A stretch of DNA of 64,000 bases from Bdellovibrionales bacterium RIFCSPHIGHO2_01_FULL_40_29 (lineage in GTDB: Bacteria > Bdellovibrionota > Bdellovibrionia > Bdellovibrionales > Bdellovibrionaceae): assembly GCA_001771815.1 (NCBI GenBank), contig MEPU01000007.1, positions 124,001-188,000 on the forward strand. The letters are read 5' to 3'. Numbering within the stretch: the stretch's first letter is position 1; each line of letters begins with the position of its first letter. Position numbers and translations under genes: made by a program. A model generated the notes under the pieces. The model searched no databases and was not told the origin of the DNA. It saw only the letters and a program-made list of their open reading frames with translations. Positions 29,166-39,346 of this stretch are shown here, one piece after another.

Positions 29166-30112
29166 AAGCCCACCATCTTTTGAAGAGCTTCATCCCAAAG
29201 TTTGAGTTTCATCAATTGAAAGGTCTGCGAGATGTGCAGACCTTTTATTTTATAAAACTGAGTCAGGTGTAGGTGAGCCTCGGGTAGACGATACATGGGA
29301 ATACGTGCATCCAGGTGATGAACATGATGAAATCCAATATTTCCAGTCCACCAGTTCACAAAGGGTGAGGTTTGATAGTACGAACTTCCGTAGAGTCCTA
29401 CTTTTTCAAAATCATAAGAATCTTCTCGAAACCAAACGGTATCTTCAAACTGATGCTGAGCATAGAACAGCCATATCGCTAAGATAAAGCTCAAAGAAAA
29501 AGTTGGAGCTTGCACCAGAATCAACTTCAACAGAATTTCATTTTTATAGGCAAAATAGAAAATCCCCATAATGAGTAAATTCAAAAATAAAATATTAGAG
29601 ACAATTTTTTTATGAAAGTGTTCGAATGGAAATCGAAAGACTCCTAAGAAAAGAACAAAGGGGCCCAGCATACAAAATACGAATGGATTTCGATAAAAGC
29701 GATAAAGTGCTTTTTTAAAAAAATGAGCTTGCTGGTATTCAGAGGTGGTGAGTAGCCAAATATCCAAACTGTGGTGCCGACGATCAAGATTTCCTTGATT
29801 GGTGTGATGGCGATTGTGCAATTGGCGCCACATTAAAAAAGGGGTGTAAAAGAAAAATCCCGAAATATGTCCTAAAAGAGTATTGAGGGTCGCATTTTTA
29901 GTAAATGAATTGTGACCTGAGTCATGCATGATTATAAAAAGACGAGCATGAAACCAATGTGCTGGAATGGCTAAAGCAATCACCCACCAGTAGGAATAAT
30001 CATAAAGCCAATAGCTAAGTGCCATTAAAAATAAAAAAGGCACAAGCGATGTTAATACCACCGCAAGTGCCTTTTTAGAGTTAGGTTGGCGAAATTGACT
30101 AAGATCCATCAC
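29162..30112 (-). CDS. Membrane fatty acid desaturase
   Basis: 316 residues with three histidine boxes typical of the di-iron membrane desaturases: HDSGHNSF (about 66), HNRHHTNQGN (about 101) and HHVHHLDARIP (about 259). Hydrophobic segments lie between boxes one and two and again in the middle. Introduces double bonds into lipid acyl chains using oxygen; regiospecificity is not evident. It begins 2 bases after the glutamine synthetase stop (GTG at 30112 or ATG at 30109), so it is translated from the same message. Confidence 0.9.
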   Translation of the reverse strand: MMDLSQFRQPNSKKALAVVLTSLVPFLFLMALSYWLYDYSYWWVIALAIPAHWFHARLFIIMHDSGHNSFTKNATLNTLLGHISGFFFYTPFLMWRQLHNRHHTNQGNLDRRHHSLDIWLLTTSEYQQAHFFKKALYRFYRNPFVFCMLGPFVLFLGVFRFPFEHFHKKIVSNILFLNLLIMGIFYFAYKNEILLKLILVQAPTFSLSFILAIWLFYAQHQFEDTVWFREDSYDFEKVGLYGSSYYQTSPFVNWWTGNIGFHHVHHLDARIPMYRLPEAHLHLTQFYKIKGLHISQTFQLMKLKLWDEALQKMVGF

Positions 30113-30114
30113 GC

Positions 30115-32349
30115 TTAAAGAAGCGTGTGGGCCAAAAGCATTTCACGATACTTTGGTAGCGGCCATAACTCGTCAGCGACCAAGAGCTCCGATGTATCAA
30201 TTGCATCACGCAATTTCAGGGCAGCCGGTTGCAGGTCTTCCATGATGTTCCACATGCGTTTGTGTTCATCATGGGATTTTCGAGATTTCTCAACTGCTGA
30301 TTTGAAAGAATCAAAATTTTTCAACACAGCTGCAAAAATAGTTTCAAATTCCGTCGAGCGATCCTTATGAAGTTTCTTAAGTGGTGCGCTAGACATAGCC
30401 TGATGAGCACTGCCGAGTAGGGTCATTTGTTTTTCTAATGCCGGAATAATGTATGTGCTGGTGATCTCAAGTAAACTTGAATGCTCGAGATCCAGCGTTT
30501 TAACATAGCGTTCAACGGCAATGTGATAACGGGATTCAATTTCTTCTCGCGAGAGCACTTTTGAATCGATTAAAAATTGAGTTTTATTTTTGTCTTTTAA
30601 AATGTCTAAGGCTTCCGGAGTGGTATTGAGTATTGGCAACCCACGTTTTTTGGCTTCCGCTTTCCATTCGTCAGAATAACCATTTCCCGAAAAGCGAATG
30701 GCTTTTGTTTCTTTGACTAGGCCGCGAATCAATTCTAAAACCGCATCGTCGCGTTTTTTCTTTTTCAAAAGTTCTTTCAGTTTTAAAGAGCACTCTTTAA
30801 ATGCCATGGCCACGGCTGCATTTAAAAATGACATCGGAACAGCTACATTCTGTGATGAACCAACGGCTCGGAATTCAAACTTGTTTCCTGTAAAAGCAAA
30901 TGGACTGGTGCGATTTCGATCCGTGTAATCTTTTGAAATATTGGGGATCTGACTGACGCCGAGATCAATAATTTGCTCATCTGTAGCTTTATGAACTTTG
31001 CCGGCTTCAATAGTATTTAAAATATTTTCAAGCAAGCTTCCAAGAAATACAGAAATAATCGCAGGTGGCGCTTCATTAGCGCCTAGGCGATGATCATTGC
31101 CCGGGCTGGCAATAGAAGCGCGCAGAACTGCAGAATTGTCATTAACAGCTTTTAAAATAACAGACAGGCACGCTAAAAATCGCAAATTTTGATGTGGTGT
31201 GTGTCCGGGTTCTAAAAGATTTTCGCCTTTATCATTGGCCATAGACCAGTTGTTGTGTTTTCCAGAGCCATTGACTCCGGCAAATGGTTTTTCATGAAGT
31301 AAGCAAACCATACCATGCTTTAAAGCAACACGTTTTAAAACCTCCATGGTTAAGAGATTGTGATCTGAAGCGATATTCATATCTTCAAAGATGGGAGCCA
31401 ATTCAAATTGGCTTGGTGCAACCTCGTTATGACGAGTTTTGACGGGGATTCCCAATTTGTACAATTCGAACTCAGCTTCTTGCATAAAGGCTTTAATTCG
31501 CGTGGGGATCGATCCAAAATAGTGATCTTCTAATTGTTGACCTCGGGCAGAAGATGATCCTAATAAACTGCGGCCGGTCATGATTAAATCGGGGCGCAGG
31601 GCTACAAAATTTTTATCAACCAAGAAATACTCTTGTTCGGCACCTAAAGTTGTTTGAACTTTTTTAGCATCCACGTCACCGATTAATTTTAAAAATTCAA
31701 CAGCTTCATTCGACAGTGAGTCAATCGAGCGTAGCAGCGGTGTTTTATTATCTAAAGCTTGCCCGTGATAGCCGAAAAAAACAGTCGGTATGCAAAGGGT
31801 TTTTCCATTTTCTTCTTCAATAATAAAAAGAGGCGATGTGGGATCCCAAGCTGTGTAGCCACGAGCTTCGAAAGTGGAGCGCATTCCGCCAGATGGAAAT
31901 GAAGATGCATCGGGTTCACCTTGAATCAACTGCGATCCTGTAAAGCGTTCGATCACTCGCAGTTCTGAATGATGAGCGTGTTGAATGGAAATAAAGGCAT
32001 CGTGTTTTTCAGCCGTCGAACCTGTCATCGGTTGAAACCAGTGACAGAAATGTGTCACACCTTTAGAAACAGACCATTCTTTAACGGCACTGGCGATAGC
32101 TTCTGCAGTTTCTTTGGGTAATTTTTTACCTTGATCCAATGTCTTAAGAAGATTGGTATAAGAATCTTTGGGTAATTTTTCTCGCATCTGGGCCAAGCCA
32201 AATGTCATGCAGCCAAAATATTCAGAAACTGGCGCGTCTTTGCCAAAAGAATCTTTGACGCGTTCAATTTTACGAATGGGTTGATCGATTGCCGCCTGAA
32301 AAGCATGACGACGCGGATTGGTCGAACTCAGTTTCTGAGTTGAATCCAT
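30115..32349 (-). CDS. glnN: Glutamine synthetase type III
   Basis: 744 residues, the size of type III enzymes rather than the 450-residue type I. N-terminal ASIN-like start PVSEYFGCMTFG and LRVIERFTGSQLIQGEPDASSFPSGGMRSTFEARGYTAWDP are characteristic of GSIII. Active-site segments: LGAEQEYFLVD, KTRHNEVAPSQFELAPIFED, HEKPFAGVNGSGKHNNWSM, LGANEAPPAIISVFLG and NRTSPFAFTGNKFEFRAVGSSQN. Assimilates ammonium into glutamine. Upstream (32381-32393) is a small dyad TTATCAATGATAA that could bind a regulator. Co-transcribed with the desaturase downstream. Confidence 0.96.
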   Translation of the reverse strand: MDSTQKLSSTNPRRHAFQAAIDQPIRKIERVKDSFGKDAPVSEYFGCMTFGLAQMREKLPKDSYTNLLKTLDQGKKLPKETAEAIASAVKEWSVSKGVTHFCHWFQPMTGSTAEKHDAFISIQHAHHSELRVIERFTGSQLIQGEPDASSFPSGGMRSTFEARGYTAWDPTSPLFIIEEENGKTLCIPTVFFGYHGQALDNKTPLLRSIDSLSNEAVEFLKLIGDVDAKKVQTTLGAEQEYFLVDKNFVALRPDLIMTGRSLLGSSSARGQQLEDHYFGSIPTRIKAFMQEAEFELYKLGIPVKTRHNEVAPSQFELAPIFEDMNIASDHNLLTMEVLKRVALKHGMVCLLHEKPFAGVNGSGKHNNWSMANDKGENLLEPGHTPHQNLRFLACLSVILKAVNDNSAVLRASIASPGNDHRLGANEAPPAIISVFLGSLLENILNTIEAGKVHKATDEQIIDLGVSQIPNISKDYTDRNRTSPFAFTGNKFEFRAVGSSQNVAVPMSFLNAAVAMAFKECSLKLKELLKKKKRDDAVLELIRGLVKETKAIRFSGNGYSDEWKAEAKKRGLPILNTTPEALDILKDKNKTQFLIDSKVLSREEIESRYHIAVERYVKTLDLEHSSLLEITSTYIIPALEKQMTLLGSAHQAMSSAPLKKLHKDRSTEFETIFAAVLKNFDSFKSAVEKSRKSHDEHKRMWNIMEDLQPAALKLRDAIDTSELLVADELWPLPKYREMLLAHTLL

Positions 32350-32537
32350 AGTGGAACTCCTTCATTTTGACCTCGGTGAATTATCAATGATAACTCGTGC
32401 GAAGTATGGGTTGTCGCGGTCTTAATAGAATTCACAATGTGAGCTCTTTAAAACCGTATTTAAATCATAGAAGAAATCCAGAGATTCCGTCAATGGGAAC
32501 CTTTTTTAGAGGGGGCTCTGTGTCTTAAAATCCTTGT

Positions 32538-33848
32538 TTAGGCAGCGACTTTTCCTTTGATTTCATTTTCAAAGTTTTGCACCACTTCAGACAGAAACTC
32601 AGATTGCTGGGCCATGGTATCGGCATGGTTTGCCGTTTCAGCTGTCGATTGCGACGAGTCAGAAACAACTTGATCAATTTCTAACATGGCTTTTGTGATT
32701 TGATTGATGCCTACAGATTGTTCTTGAGTATTGGCTAGAAGCTCTTGGTTGATTGTTTTGACTTCCTGAGCTGATTTCAAGATCCCTTCGAATATTTCAA
32801 GATTCGATTCAACAAGTTTTTTGCCTTTTTCAACGCGATTTGTGCTTTCTAAAATCAACGAGCTGATATCTTTAGCGGCAACAGTACTTTTTTGAGCCAA
32901 GGTTCTGACGGCATCGGCAACCACGGCAAAACCTTTGCCTTGTTCGCCTGCGCGGGCGGCTTCAACGGCTGCATTCAAGGCTAAAATATTTGTTTGAAAA
33001 GCAATATCTTCAACCACTGATATGATTTCTTGAATTTTAGAAGCACCTTCTGAAATTTCAGCCATCGCAATCTGAAGGCCCTGATTTTCAGATTGTCCTT
33101 TGGATGCAAAATCATAACTTGCAGTTGCCATCTGAAATGCTTTTTCAGAGGATTCCACAGTTTTTGATAAGATTGAGCTCAATTCATTGAGAGTGGACGA
33201 TGTTTGTTCAATGGCAGCGGCTTGAGTGGAGCCCTTTTTTGAAAGATCTGCTGACAGATCTTTCAAAGTTGAGCCCGAGTTGCGCGCTTGGGTGGCTGTT
33301 TCTTTTAACATGCCCACAGAAATTTCTAAGCGCTTCGAGGCGCGTCCTAAAAAGAAAAACATCGCTAATGAAAGTAATCCTTGAAAAAATACAGAGGCAC
33401 CAATCACAGTATAAAGTGTTTTACGAAGTGCGGAATCAACACTCTCGTAACTGTAATAGACTGTCACCGATCCAATAATATCATCGGCTTTGCTTGGCGA
33501 AGCCACCGTGCGTTCTAAAGATGGAAATCCTGCAAAGGGTTGTTTTTCAGCATTTGAAATAACTTTGTTTGATTTGTCTTTAAACTCAACGGCCACAATG
33601 TCTTCATCGACAATCAGTTGTTGGGCATATGTATTTAAAAGGGCCACATCGAAATTCCAAATGGCCTGAGAAGACGCATGTTTAACGTAGTCAAAAAGGG
33701 AAGATATTTTCTGATTGAGAGCTTGCTTGCCCACTTGTCCTTGATAGTTATAGGCTAAAGTTGAAGCGCATAAAATAAGAGAACTAGAGATGATATTTAA
33801 ACCAAATAAACTTCTCTTCATCAATGACCAAGTAGAAAAATCAAACAT
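32538..33848 (-). CDS. Methyl-accepting chemotaxis protein
   Basis: 436 residues from the ATG at 33848 (MFDFSTW), preceded by AAGAAGGA. A longer open frame to 34046 would overlap the cinA-like gene by about 90 bases and has no start signal. N-terminal membrane segment (about 12-33), periplasmic sensor of about 120 residues, second membrane segment [22 protein letters not shown], no obvious HAMP domain, then the cytoplasmic signalling hairpin with the invariant tip [36 protein letters not shown]. It senses an unknown ligand and signals to CheA/CheW, which are not in this window. Confidence 0.93.
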   Translation of the reverse strand: MFDFSTWSLMKRSLFGLNIISSSLILCASTLAYNYQGQVGKQALNQKISSLFDYVKHASSQAIWNFDVALLNTYAQQLIVDEDIVAVEFKDKSNKVISNAEKQPFAGFPSLERTVASPSKADDIIGSVTVYYSYESVDSALRKTLYTVIGASVFFQGLLSLAMFFFLGRASKRLEISVGMLKETATQARNSGSTLKDLSADLSKKGSTQAAAIEQTSSTLNELSSILSKTVESSEKAFQMATASYDFASKGQSENQGLQIAMAEISEGASKIQEIISVVEDIAFQTNILALNAAVEAARAGEQGKGFAVVADAVRTLAQKSTVAAKDISSLILESTNRVEKGKKLVESNLEIFEGILKSAQEVKTINQELLANTQEQSVGINQITKAMLEIDQVVSDSSQSTAETANHADTMAQQSEFLSEVVQNFENEIKGKVAA

Positions 33849-33954
33849 AGAGTAATATCCTTCTTTAACGTTTTGATTCGACGCTTTCTCATCGGACGCG
33901 AAAGATGGAAACTTGATTTTGAATTTTAATGTTTCAGGATGAGACACGAGCTCA

Positions 33955-35082
33955 TTATGTTTGATTAAAATGAACAAGGGCCATTTCTGTAAAATAGTAT
34001 TTATTGCGATCCTGCATTTGTGGTGAGGTGTAAGCAGAATCAACAAGGAATTGCTTGCGGGTGCCTAAGTAGTCATAGATAAAAAGCATTTTTCGACCAT
34101 CGTCGTGTGGTAGTAGCGCCATAAAATTCTCCTCACCTTCAAAGAGATCTGCAAAAGGGGCGTCAGGGGATTGTTTCCAGCTCCAGCGACTGTGATTTTT
34201 TAAAAAGGGCTGAAGGCGTCGGTGCAGGAGGCCGCCGGTGATGTAATCATAGAATGTAAAATCAATATCTTTCAGCAACTGAGACGTGATTTGAGCTAAA
34301 TCCACAAAATCTTTTGCGACCGTAATATGAGCCAGTGCGCGATCGATGTCTTGAACCAAGGGATTCACCAACAGGCCATTGTTCGCGGTGTAACTTATTT
34401 TCACTTCAACATAAGGCAGATGAACACGGTAGCCGATTTCAAGTTTATCTTTGTGGGGAAACTTTTGAGCAAAGCCTTCGACTATATGGGCGACTTCAGA
34501 TTCACCAACGCCCAAGGTATCCCAAGACTTTGTGATGGTTTTTATTAAATTTTCAGCAAGTGGCGAGATGATTTCTAGAAGACGATCATTCCAAAGGCCT
34601 TCGATTTCTTTTGGAGGTCCTGGTAAAACAAAAACATGAAGGGAGTTAGTTGGCGTTTCAACTTTTAAATAAAATCCATTGGCGGTGCCATTGGCGTTCT
34701 CTAAAACAAGGGATCCCTCAGGAAAAAAACACTGTTGTTTTTGAGACTCGCGCACGGGGTAACCTCGGGACGATAATCGTCGCTGAACATATTCCCAAGA
34801 AGGTTCATGAAATTTTAAATCTTGTCCACTCCACTGACTGATCAGATCACGCGTGAAATCGTCAGAAGTTGGCCCCAGGCCACCGGTAACAAAAAGCCAT
34901 TCCGAGTCTTTGGCTAAAAAGTCTAAGGCCTTCAAAATCAAAGTTCGATCATCAGGAACCGTAAGGTGAAATGGAATTTTTAATCCTAAGGGGATCAATT
35001 TTTGTGATATCCAAGAGGCATTCTGGTTGATGATTTGGCCTGTTGTGATTTCAGTTCCGACTGCCAATATTGATGCTTTCAT
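33955..35082 (-). CDS. CinA-like protein (MoaB/MogA-type domain)
   Basis: 375 residues from the ATG at 35082, with AAGGA upstream; an in-frame TTG at 35088 is possible. The N-terminal half is the CinA/MoaB fold: [44 protein letters not shown] and [16 protein letters not shown]. The C-terminal part (about 280-375) is in the position of the NMN amidohydrolase domain of CinA, but is short and shows none of its motifs that I recognise. Members of the COG1058 group act in pyridine-nucleotide salvage or unknown nucleotide reactions. Confidence 0.85.
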   Translation of the reverse strand: MKASILAVGTEITTGQIINQNASWISQKLIPLGLKIPFHLTVPDDRTLILKALDFLAKDSEWLFVTGGLGPTSDDFTRDLISQWSGQDLKFHEPSWEYVQRRLSSRGYPVRESQKQQCFFPEGSLVLENANGTANGFYLKVETPTNSLHVFVLPGPPKEIEGLWNDRLLEIISPLAENLIKTITKSWDTLGVGESEVAHIVEGFAQKFPHKDKLEIGYRVHLPYVEVKISYTANNGLLVNPLVQDIDRALAHITVAKDFVDLAQITSQLLKDIDFTFYDYITGGLLHRRLQPFLKNHSRWSWKQSPDAPFADLFEGEENFMALLPHDDGRKMLFIYDYLGTRKQFLVDSAYTSPQMQDRNKYYFTEMALVHFNQT

Positions 35083-35193
35083 AAGCAAGATTCCTTAAAA
35101 TTCAATGGCAAAGCGCCTTTAAAGAACTTTATAAGAACGAACAAAACTGTTAGAGTCAAGGCTCGAAAAAATACTCTAAACGCCGAGGTCACG

Positions 35194-36399
35194 ATGTCTA
35201 CTTGGAAAGATTTTGATTTATTGAACCCCACTGATGAACACCGCATGTTACGCGACACTTTAAAATCTTTCGTTGAAACTGAAGTTGAACCTCAAGCTCA
35301 CGAATTTGATCGCCATGAAAAATTCAATTTACCACTCTTTAAAAAATTAGGTGAACTGGGTTTGCATGGGATCACTGTTCCTGAAAAATTTGGTGGCGTC
35401 GGAATGGATGCGACAGCAGTTGTGTTGACCCATGAGGAACTGTCGGCCAGTGATCCTGGTTTTTGTTTGGCCTATTTGGCTCACGCCCTTTTGGCGGTGA
35501 ATAATTTGGCCGTGAATGGTTCCGAAGAGCAGAAACAAAAGTATTTGCCAAAGCTGAGCTCTGGCGAGCATATCGGTGCGATGGCGATGTCAGAACCCGA
35601 TTATGGAACTGATGTGTTGGGAATGCAGACGACGGCAGTGAAACAAGGTGATCATTATGTTTTGAATGGTCGCAAAATGTGGATCACTAATGGATCCATT
35701 GATGATCAAAAAACGGCTTGTGATTTCGTATGGGTTTATGCCAAAACCGGCGAGAAAAATGGACGCGCCTTGCTATCCACTTTTATTGTGGAAAAATCTG
35801 ATATGGGATTTTATGTCGGTCAAAAAATCACGGACAAGTTGGGAATGCGAGCTTCAAATACCGCAGAATTGGTTTTCGAGAATTGTAAAATTCCAGGGAA
35901 TCGCTTGGTGGGCAAGGAGGGCGATAGCATTCACCATATGATGAGAAATCTTGAAATTGAGCGCGTCGGATTAGCCGCCATGAGCTTGGGAATTGCTCGC
36001 CGTTCCATTTCCATTATGAATAAGTATGCGATCGAACGCCATGCCTTCGGAAAATCATTGAATGCTTATGGTCAAATTCAAAAGTATATTGCGGACTCTT
36101 ATGCTGAATACAAAGCGGCGCAATCCTATGTCTATGAGACCGCTCGTCGCATGGATTTAACCAAAGAGGGAAATCGCTTGGATTCAGATGGTGTTAAGTT
36201 AGTGGCCACCACGATGGCAAAGAATGTTGCTGATCGAGCAATTCAAGTGTTGGGTGGTTATGGGTATGTCGGAGAATACGTGGTTGAGCGTTTGTGGCGC
36301 GATTCGAAGTTATTAGAAATTGGTGGCGGGACTATCGAGGCCCATCAGAAAAATATCACTCGCGATTTATCAAAAGATTTTATTAAAGCCGGGTTTTAA
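35194..36399 (+). CDS. Acyl-CoA dehydrogenase
   Basis: 401 residues, FAD-dependent. N-terminal helical domain (DTLKSFVETEVEPQAHEFD), middle beta domain AMSEPDYGTDVLGMQTTAVKQGDHYVLNGRKMWITNG and C-terminal helical domain with RHAFGKSLNAYGQIQ and QVLGGYGYVGEYVVERLWRDSKLLEIGGGTIEAHQ. The catalytic glutamate in short- or branched-chain dehydrogenases would be in this last region or at about 250 (LEIERVGLAAM). The form is closest to isovaleryl- or short-chain acyl-CoA dehydrogenases, though substrate is not decided by sequence alone. GAGGT precedes the ATG. The stop overlaps the start of the next gene (TAATG). Confidence 0.93.
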   Translation: MSTWKDFDLLNPTDEHRMLRDTLKSFVETEVEPQAHEFDRHEKFNLPLFKKLGELGLHGITVPEKFGGVGMDATAVVLTHEELSASDPGFCLAYLAHALLAVNNLAVNGSEEQKQKYLPKLSSGEHIGAMAMSEPDYGTDVLGMQTTAVKQGDHYVLNGRKMWITNGSIDDQKTACDFVWVYAKTGEKNGRALLSTFIVEKSDMGFYVGQKITDKLGMRASNTAELVFENCKIPGNRLVGKEGDSIHHMMRNLEIERVGLAAMSLGIARRSISIMNKYAIERHAFGKSLNAYGQIQKYIADSYAEYKAAQSYVYETARRMDLTKEGNRLDSDGVKLVATTMAKNVADRAIQVLGGYGYVGEYVVERLWRDSKLLEIGGGTIEAHQKNITRDLSKDFIKAGF

Positions 36400-37097
36400 T
36401 GTTTAGACTGAAAAACCCCATCGAGTATGCACCCAAGAAAGAAGCCGATGTGGCTGCTATTATGGAGCATATTTTCCCTATTTTGACACCGGAGAGGCAG
36501 AAGAAAATATTGCAAGTGACCCGCGAGCGTTGTTTTGACGTCAGTGTTGTTCTGGAGAATATTTATGATCGTGGGAACACCAGTGCTGTGATGAGAACGG
36601 GCGAGGGATTGGGTTTTGCAGATTTTCATGTGATAGAAACCTTTGATAAATTTAAAGAATCCAATCGGGTTACTCAGGGTGCCGACAAATGGGTTGAAGT
36701 TAAAAAATGGAAATCCACAGCCGAGGCTATTGAGCATTTTAAGAAAAATAAAATTCGAATTTGTGTGACCTCGCTCGAGGCCGCTAAACCCATTCATGAG
36801 GTGGATTTTTCAACACCCATCGCCTTGGTCTTAGGAAATGAGAAAAGTGGAATTTCTAAAGAAATTCTCGAGGCCGCTGATGAACGGGTGATTATTCCAA
36901 TGCCGGGATTTGTGCAGAGCTTTAATATTTCGGTCGCGGGTGCCCTGTGTTTATATCAGATTTATCAAAATCGACTGCGCACATTGGGAAAAAATGCTGA
37001 TGTGACCGAAGAGCAAATTCAAATACTGAATGCTCAGTATGCTTTGCGCACTTTGGATTCGGCGGTTGATATTTTGAATAATAAACTTCAAAAATAG
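36399..37097 (+). CDS. TrmH/SpoU family tRNA or rRNA 2'-O-methyltransferase
   Basis: 232 residues with the SPOUT knot. Motif 1 is VLENIYDRGNTSAVMRTGEGLGF (catalytic Arg in DRGN), motif 2 is IALVLGNEKSGISKEIL and motif 3 is IIPMPGFVQSFNISVAGALCLYQ. The N-terminal MEHIFPILTPERQKKILQV matches TrmH (tRNA Gm18 methyltransferase) better than RlmB, which makes tRNA the likely substrate. The start codon shares one base with the acyl-CoA dehydrogenase stop. Confidence 0.92.
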   Translation: MFRLKNPIEYAPKKEADVAAIMEHIFPILTPERQKKILQVTRERCFDVSVVLENIYDRGNTSAVMRTGEGLGFADFHVIETFDKFKESNRVTQGADKWVEVKKWKSTAEAIEHFKKNKIRICVTSLEAAKPIHEVDFSTPIALVLGNEKSGISKEILEAADERVIIPMPGFVQSFNISVAGALCLYQIYQNRLRTLGKNADVTEEQIQILNAQYALRTLDSAVDILNNKLQK

Positions 37098-37100
37098 AAA

Positions 37101-38651
37101 TCAACTTAACCGGGTTAGTAAAAACCCTTTCATCAAATTTTGGGTGTCGTCTGTTTCACCAAAATCCAAACTGAGAAGTGGCAATCGATCCAATTTAAAT
37201 TTTCCATGGGGTAGATTTTTTGAAAATTCGGCGATCAACTCATGGCGTGTCCATTTTTCATAGTTGCAGGTGAAGAGCAACTGCCCATTCACAGCCAAGC
37301 AATTCCAAATGAGATGAGCCAGTTCGCCAAGATTTTTTTCAATCTTCCAAATGGAATCTTGGCTGCGTCCGAAGGAAGGTGGATCACAGATAATAAGATT
37401 CCAGGTGCGATGACGTTTCTGGGCCCCCTTGAGGAACAGCATGCAATCTTGAGCAAAGAATTCATATTTTTCAGAAGAAAGTGCATTGGCTTTAAAGTTT
37501 TCTTTGGACCACTCTAAAAATTTCTTACTGGCATCCACGGACGTCACTTGCTGAGCTCCGCCTAAAGCGGCGGCCACAGAAAATCCCGAGGTGTAGCTGA
37601 ATAAATTAAGAACATTCTTATCCAGAGCCATTTTTCGAATCCACTGTCGATTTTCACGCTGATCTAAAAAGAGTCCAGGCGAGAATCCAGAGTTGGTTTT
37701 TAAAACATACTGAATCTTTTCTTCAAAAGCATGCCAGGTGGTTTCTGGAGTTGATTGCTGCAGAGTTGTTTGTTCCAAACCGCCAACCCCCTGACCGCGA
37801 TCCAGCATATGCCGAATAACAGAGTGTAAGTGCTGGTCATTGGCAAAGTTTTGAATTTGGGTCTGTTGCAAATGAGTTAGGCCATTTGCAGAATAATCAT
37901 AAACCCAAAGGTGATCGTTAAAAATATCAACTCGTAGATCCTTGAATTCTAAATGCAAAAGTCGAAACGAATCATGTTTTTCTAAATGAAAAAGTTCAGA
38001 TCGATTGAAAAAGGCATCATCCAGTAAATTTCGAATCATCAACGGATCAGGTTTTTTAAAACTAGGAGGTATTTCCGACTCAAAAGAATAGGATTTTCCA
38101 TGAAGAGTAAAATTCAACCGACTGGCGTGCAGGCACAGTCTAAACCAAGGCGCGCCACCATGCTCGGGGTCTCCGAGGATCGGGATGTTCATGGATTCTG
38201 CATGCAATCGAATCTGGTGGGGTTTCCCTGATTTAGGAATGGCCTTCCATAAATGAAAATCTCCGGCGGGTTGAACATATTCTAGTAAAGTCTCGCTGTT
38301 GGGTGGCAAGCCTGGTGTATTGACGAAGCGATTTTGTTTTTTTTCAATATGGGATTTTACCAGATAAAATTTTTCATCAGGCTTGCGATCTGTTAAGAAA
38401 AAGTAAGTTTTCTGAATCAAGTGATCTTCAAAAAGTTCGCTGAGGAGGCTGGCTGAGTCTTTGTTTTTGGCGAAAAGGACTAATCCAGAGGTTTCTTTAT
38501 CTAAGCGATGCACGATATATAGCGGGGCGGCTAGTTTTTGACTAACGGCCTCAACAAAACCAAAGTGGCCATCATCAACTTGATGCATGCGAATACCATT
38601 TGGTTTAAAAAAGACTACAAAATCATCAAAATCCTGAAAGCGAAGCTGCAT
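37101..38651 (-). CDS. Fusion of RluA-type pseudouridine synthase and RlmI/K-type rRNA methyltransferase
   Basis: 516 residues. The N-terminal half (about 1-215) is an RluA/RsuA-type pseudouridine synthase without an S4 domain: FVVFFKPNGIRMHQVD, catalytic aspartate in HRLDKETSGLVLFAKN, and KAIPKSGKPHQIRLHA. The C-terminal half (about 235-516) is a SAM-dependent methyltransferase of the RlmI/RlmK class: FSPGLFLDQRENRQWI, VLNLFSYTSGFSVAAALGGAQQVTSVDAS (SAM loop) and the catalytic NLIICDPPSFGRS. Both domains look complete, so one polypeptide probably makes two modifications, most likely in 23S rRNA. It converges with the TrmH-like gene, 3 bases apart. Confidence 0.92.
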   Translation of the reverse strand: MQLRFQDFDDFVVFFKPNGIRMHQVDDGHFGFVEAVSQKLAAPLYIVHRLDKETSGLVLFAKNKDSASLLSELFEDHLIQKTYFFLTDRKPDEKFYLVKSHIEKKQNRFVNTPGLPPNSETLLEYVQPAGDFHLWKAIPKSGKPHQIRLHAESMNIPILGDPEHGGAPWFRLCLHASRLNFTLHGKSYSFESEIPPSFKKPDPLMIRNLLDDAFFNRSELFHLEKHDSFRLLHLEFKDLRVDIFNDHLWVYDYSANGLTHLQQTQIQNFANDQHLHSVIRHMLDRGQGVGGLEQTTLQQSTPETTWHAFEEKIQYVLKTNSGFSPGLFLDQRENRQWIRKMALDKNVLNLFSYTSGFSVAAALGGAQQVTSVDASKKFLEWSKENFKANALSSEKYEFFAQDCMLFLKGAQKRHRTWNLIICDPPSFGRSQDSIWKIEKNLGELAHLIWNCLAVNGQLLFTCNYEKWTRHELIAEFSKNLPHGKFKLDRLPLLSLDFGETDDTQNLMKGFLLTRLS

Positions 38652-38748
38652 CGTTTAATATAAACACGGTTGGTATTGTGGGTCACCCCAATCTTCGATA
38701 CGATAGCTTGAATTTTTTAAATAAAAAGTACATCCCATGGAGGTTGTC

Positions 38749-39333
38749 ATGTTCAAAGGTATTCTTTTATTAATTACAGTTTTATTTTTAACATCATGTG
38801 GAATTCAAAGCATTCCCCAAAGTAAGAATGATGTTGAGGCTTCACTAGCTGAAATCACAAATCAGTACAAGCGGCGCGCTGATCTTATTCCTAATTTGGT
38901 GAATGTTGTGAAAGGCTATGCGTCTCATGAAAAAAGCACTTTAGAAGGCGTCATTGAAGCGCGCTCTAAAGCCACGCAAATCACGATTGATCCAACGAAG
39001 GTCACACCAGAAAAGTTGGCTCAGTTTCAGGCGGCTCAAGGTCAATTATCACAAGCATTAGGTCGTTTAATGGTTTTAAGTGAAAATTATCCTAATCTTA
39101 AGGCCGACACCACCTTTCGTGATTTGCAGGCGCAAATTGAAGGAACTGAAAATCGCATAACGGTTGCACGTAACCGCTACATTGAATCTGTGAAAGGATT
39201 TAATAATTTGGTGACTGTTCCTCCAACGAGCTGGACAAATTCATTGTTTTACAAAAATGACAAAATGCCACAGTGGGATGTTGCCGCAGCTGAAAAAGAA
39301 AAAAATGAGGCTGCTCCCGAAGTTAAGTTTTAA
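38749..39333 (+). CDS. lemA: LemA family lipoprotein
   Basis: 194 residues from the ATG at 38749; GGAGG at 38739-38743 decides for it over the ATG at 38737. Lipobox LFLTSC gives a lipidated cysteine near 17. The rest is the LemA helical fold, with the typical YKRRADLIPNLVNVVKGYASHE, LSENYPNLKADTTFRDLQAQIEGTENRI and ARNRYIESVKGFNNLV segments. LemA proteins lie beside TPM-domain proteins in many bacteria, as here; function is poorly known (envelope). Confidence 0.93.
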   Translation: MFKGILLLITVLFLTSCGIQSIPQSKNDVEASLAEITNQYKRRADLIPNLVNVVKGYASHEKSTLEGVIEARSKATQITIDPTKVTPEKLAQFQAAQGQLSQALGRLMVLSENYPNLKADTTFRDLQAQIEGTENRITVARNRYIESVKGFNNLVTVPPTSWTNSLFYKNDKMPQWDVAAAEKEKNEAAPEVKF

Positions 39334-39346
39334 GAGTTAGGCTATT

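Noticed and set aside
33849-34046. 66-residue N-terminal extension of the chemoreceptor
   Set aside because: It would overlap the cinA-like gene by about 90 bases, and the ATG at 33848 has AAGAAGGA upstream followed by a normal membrane anchor.
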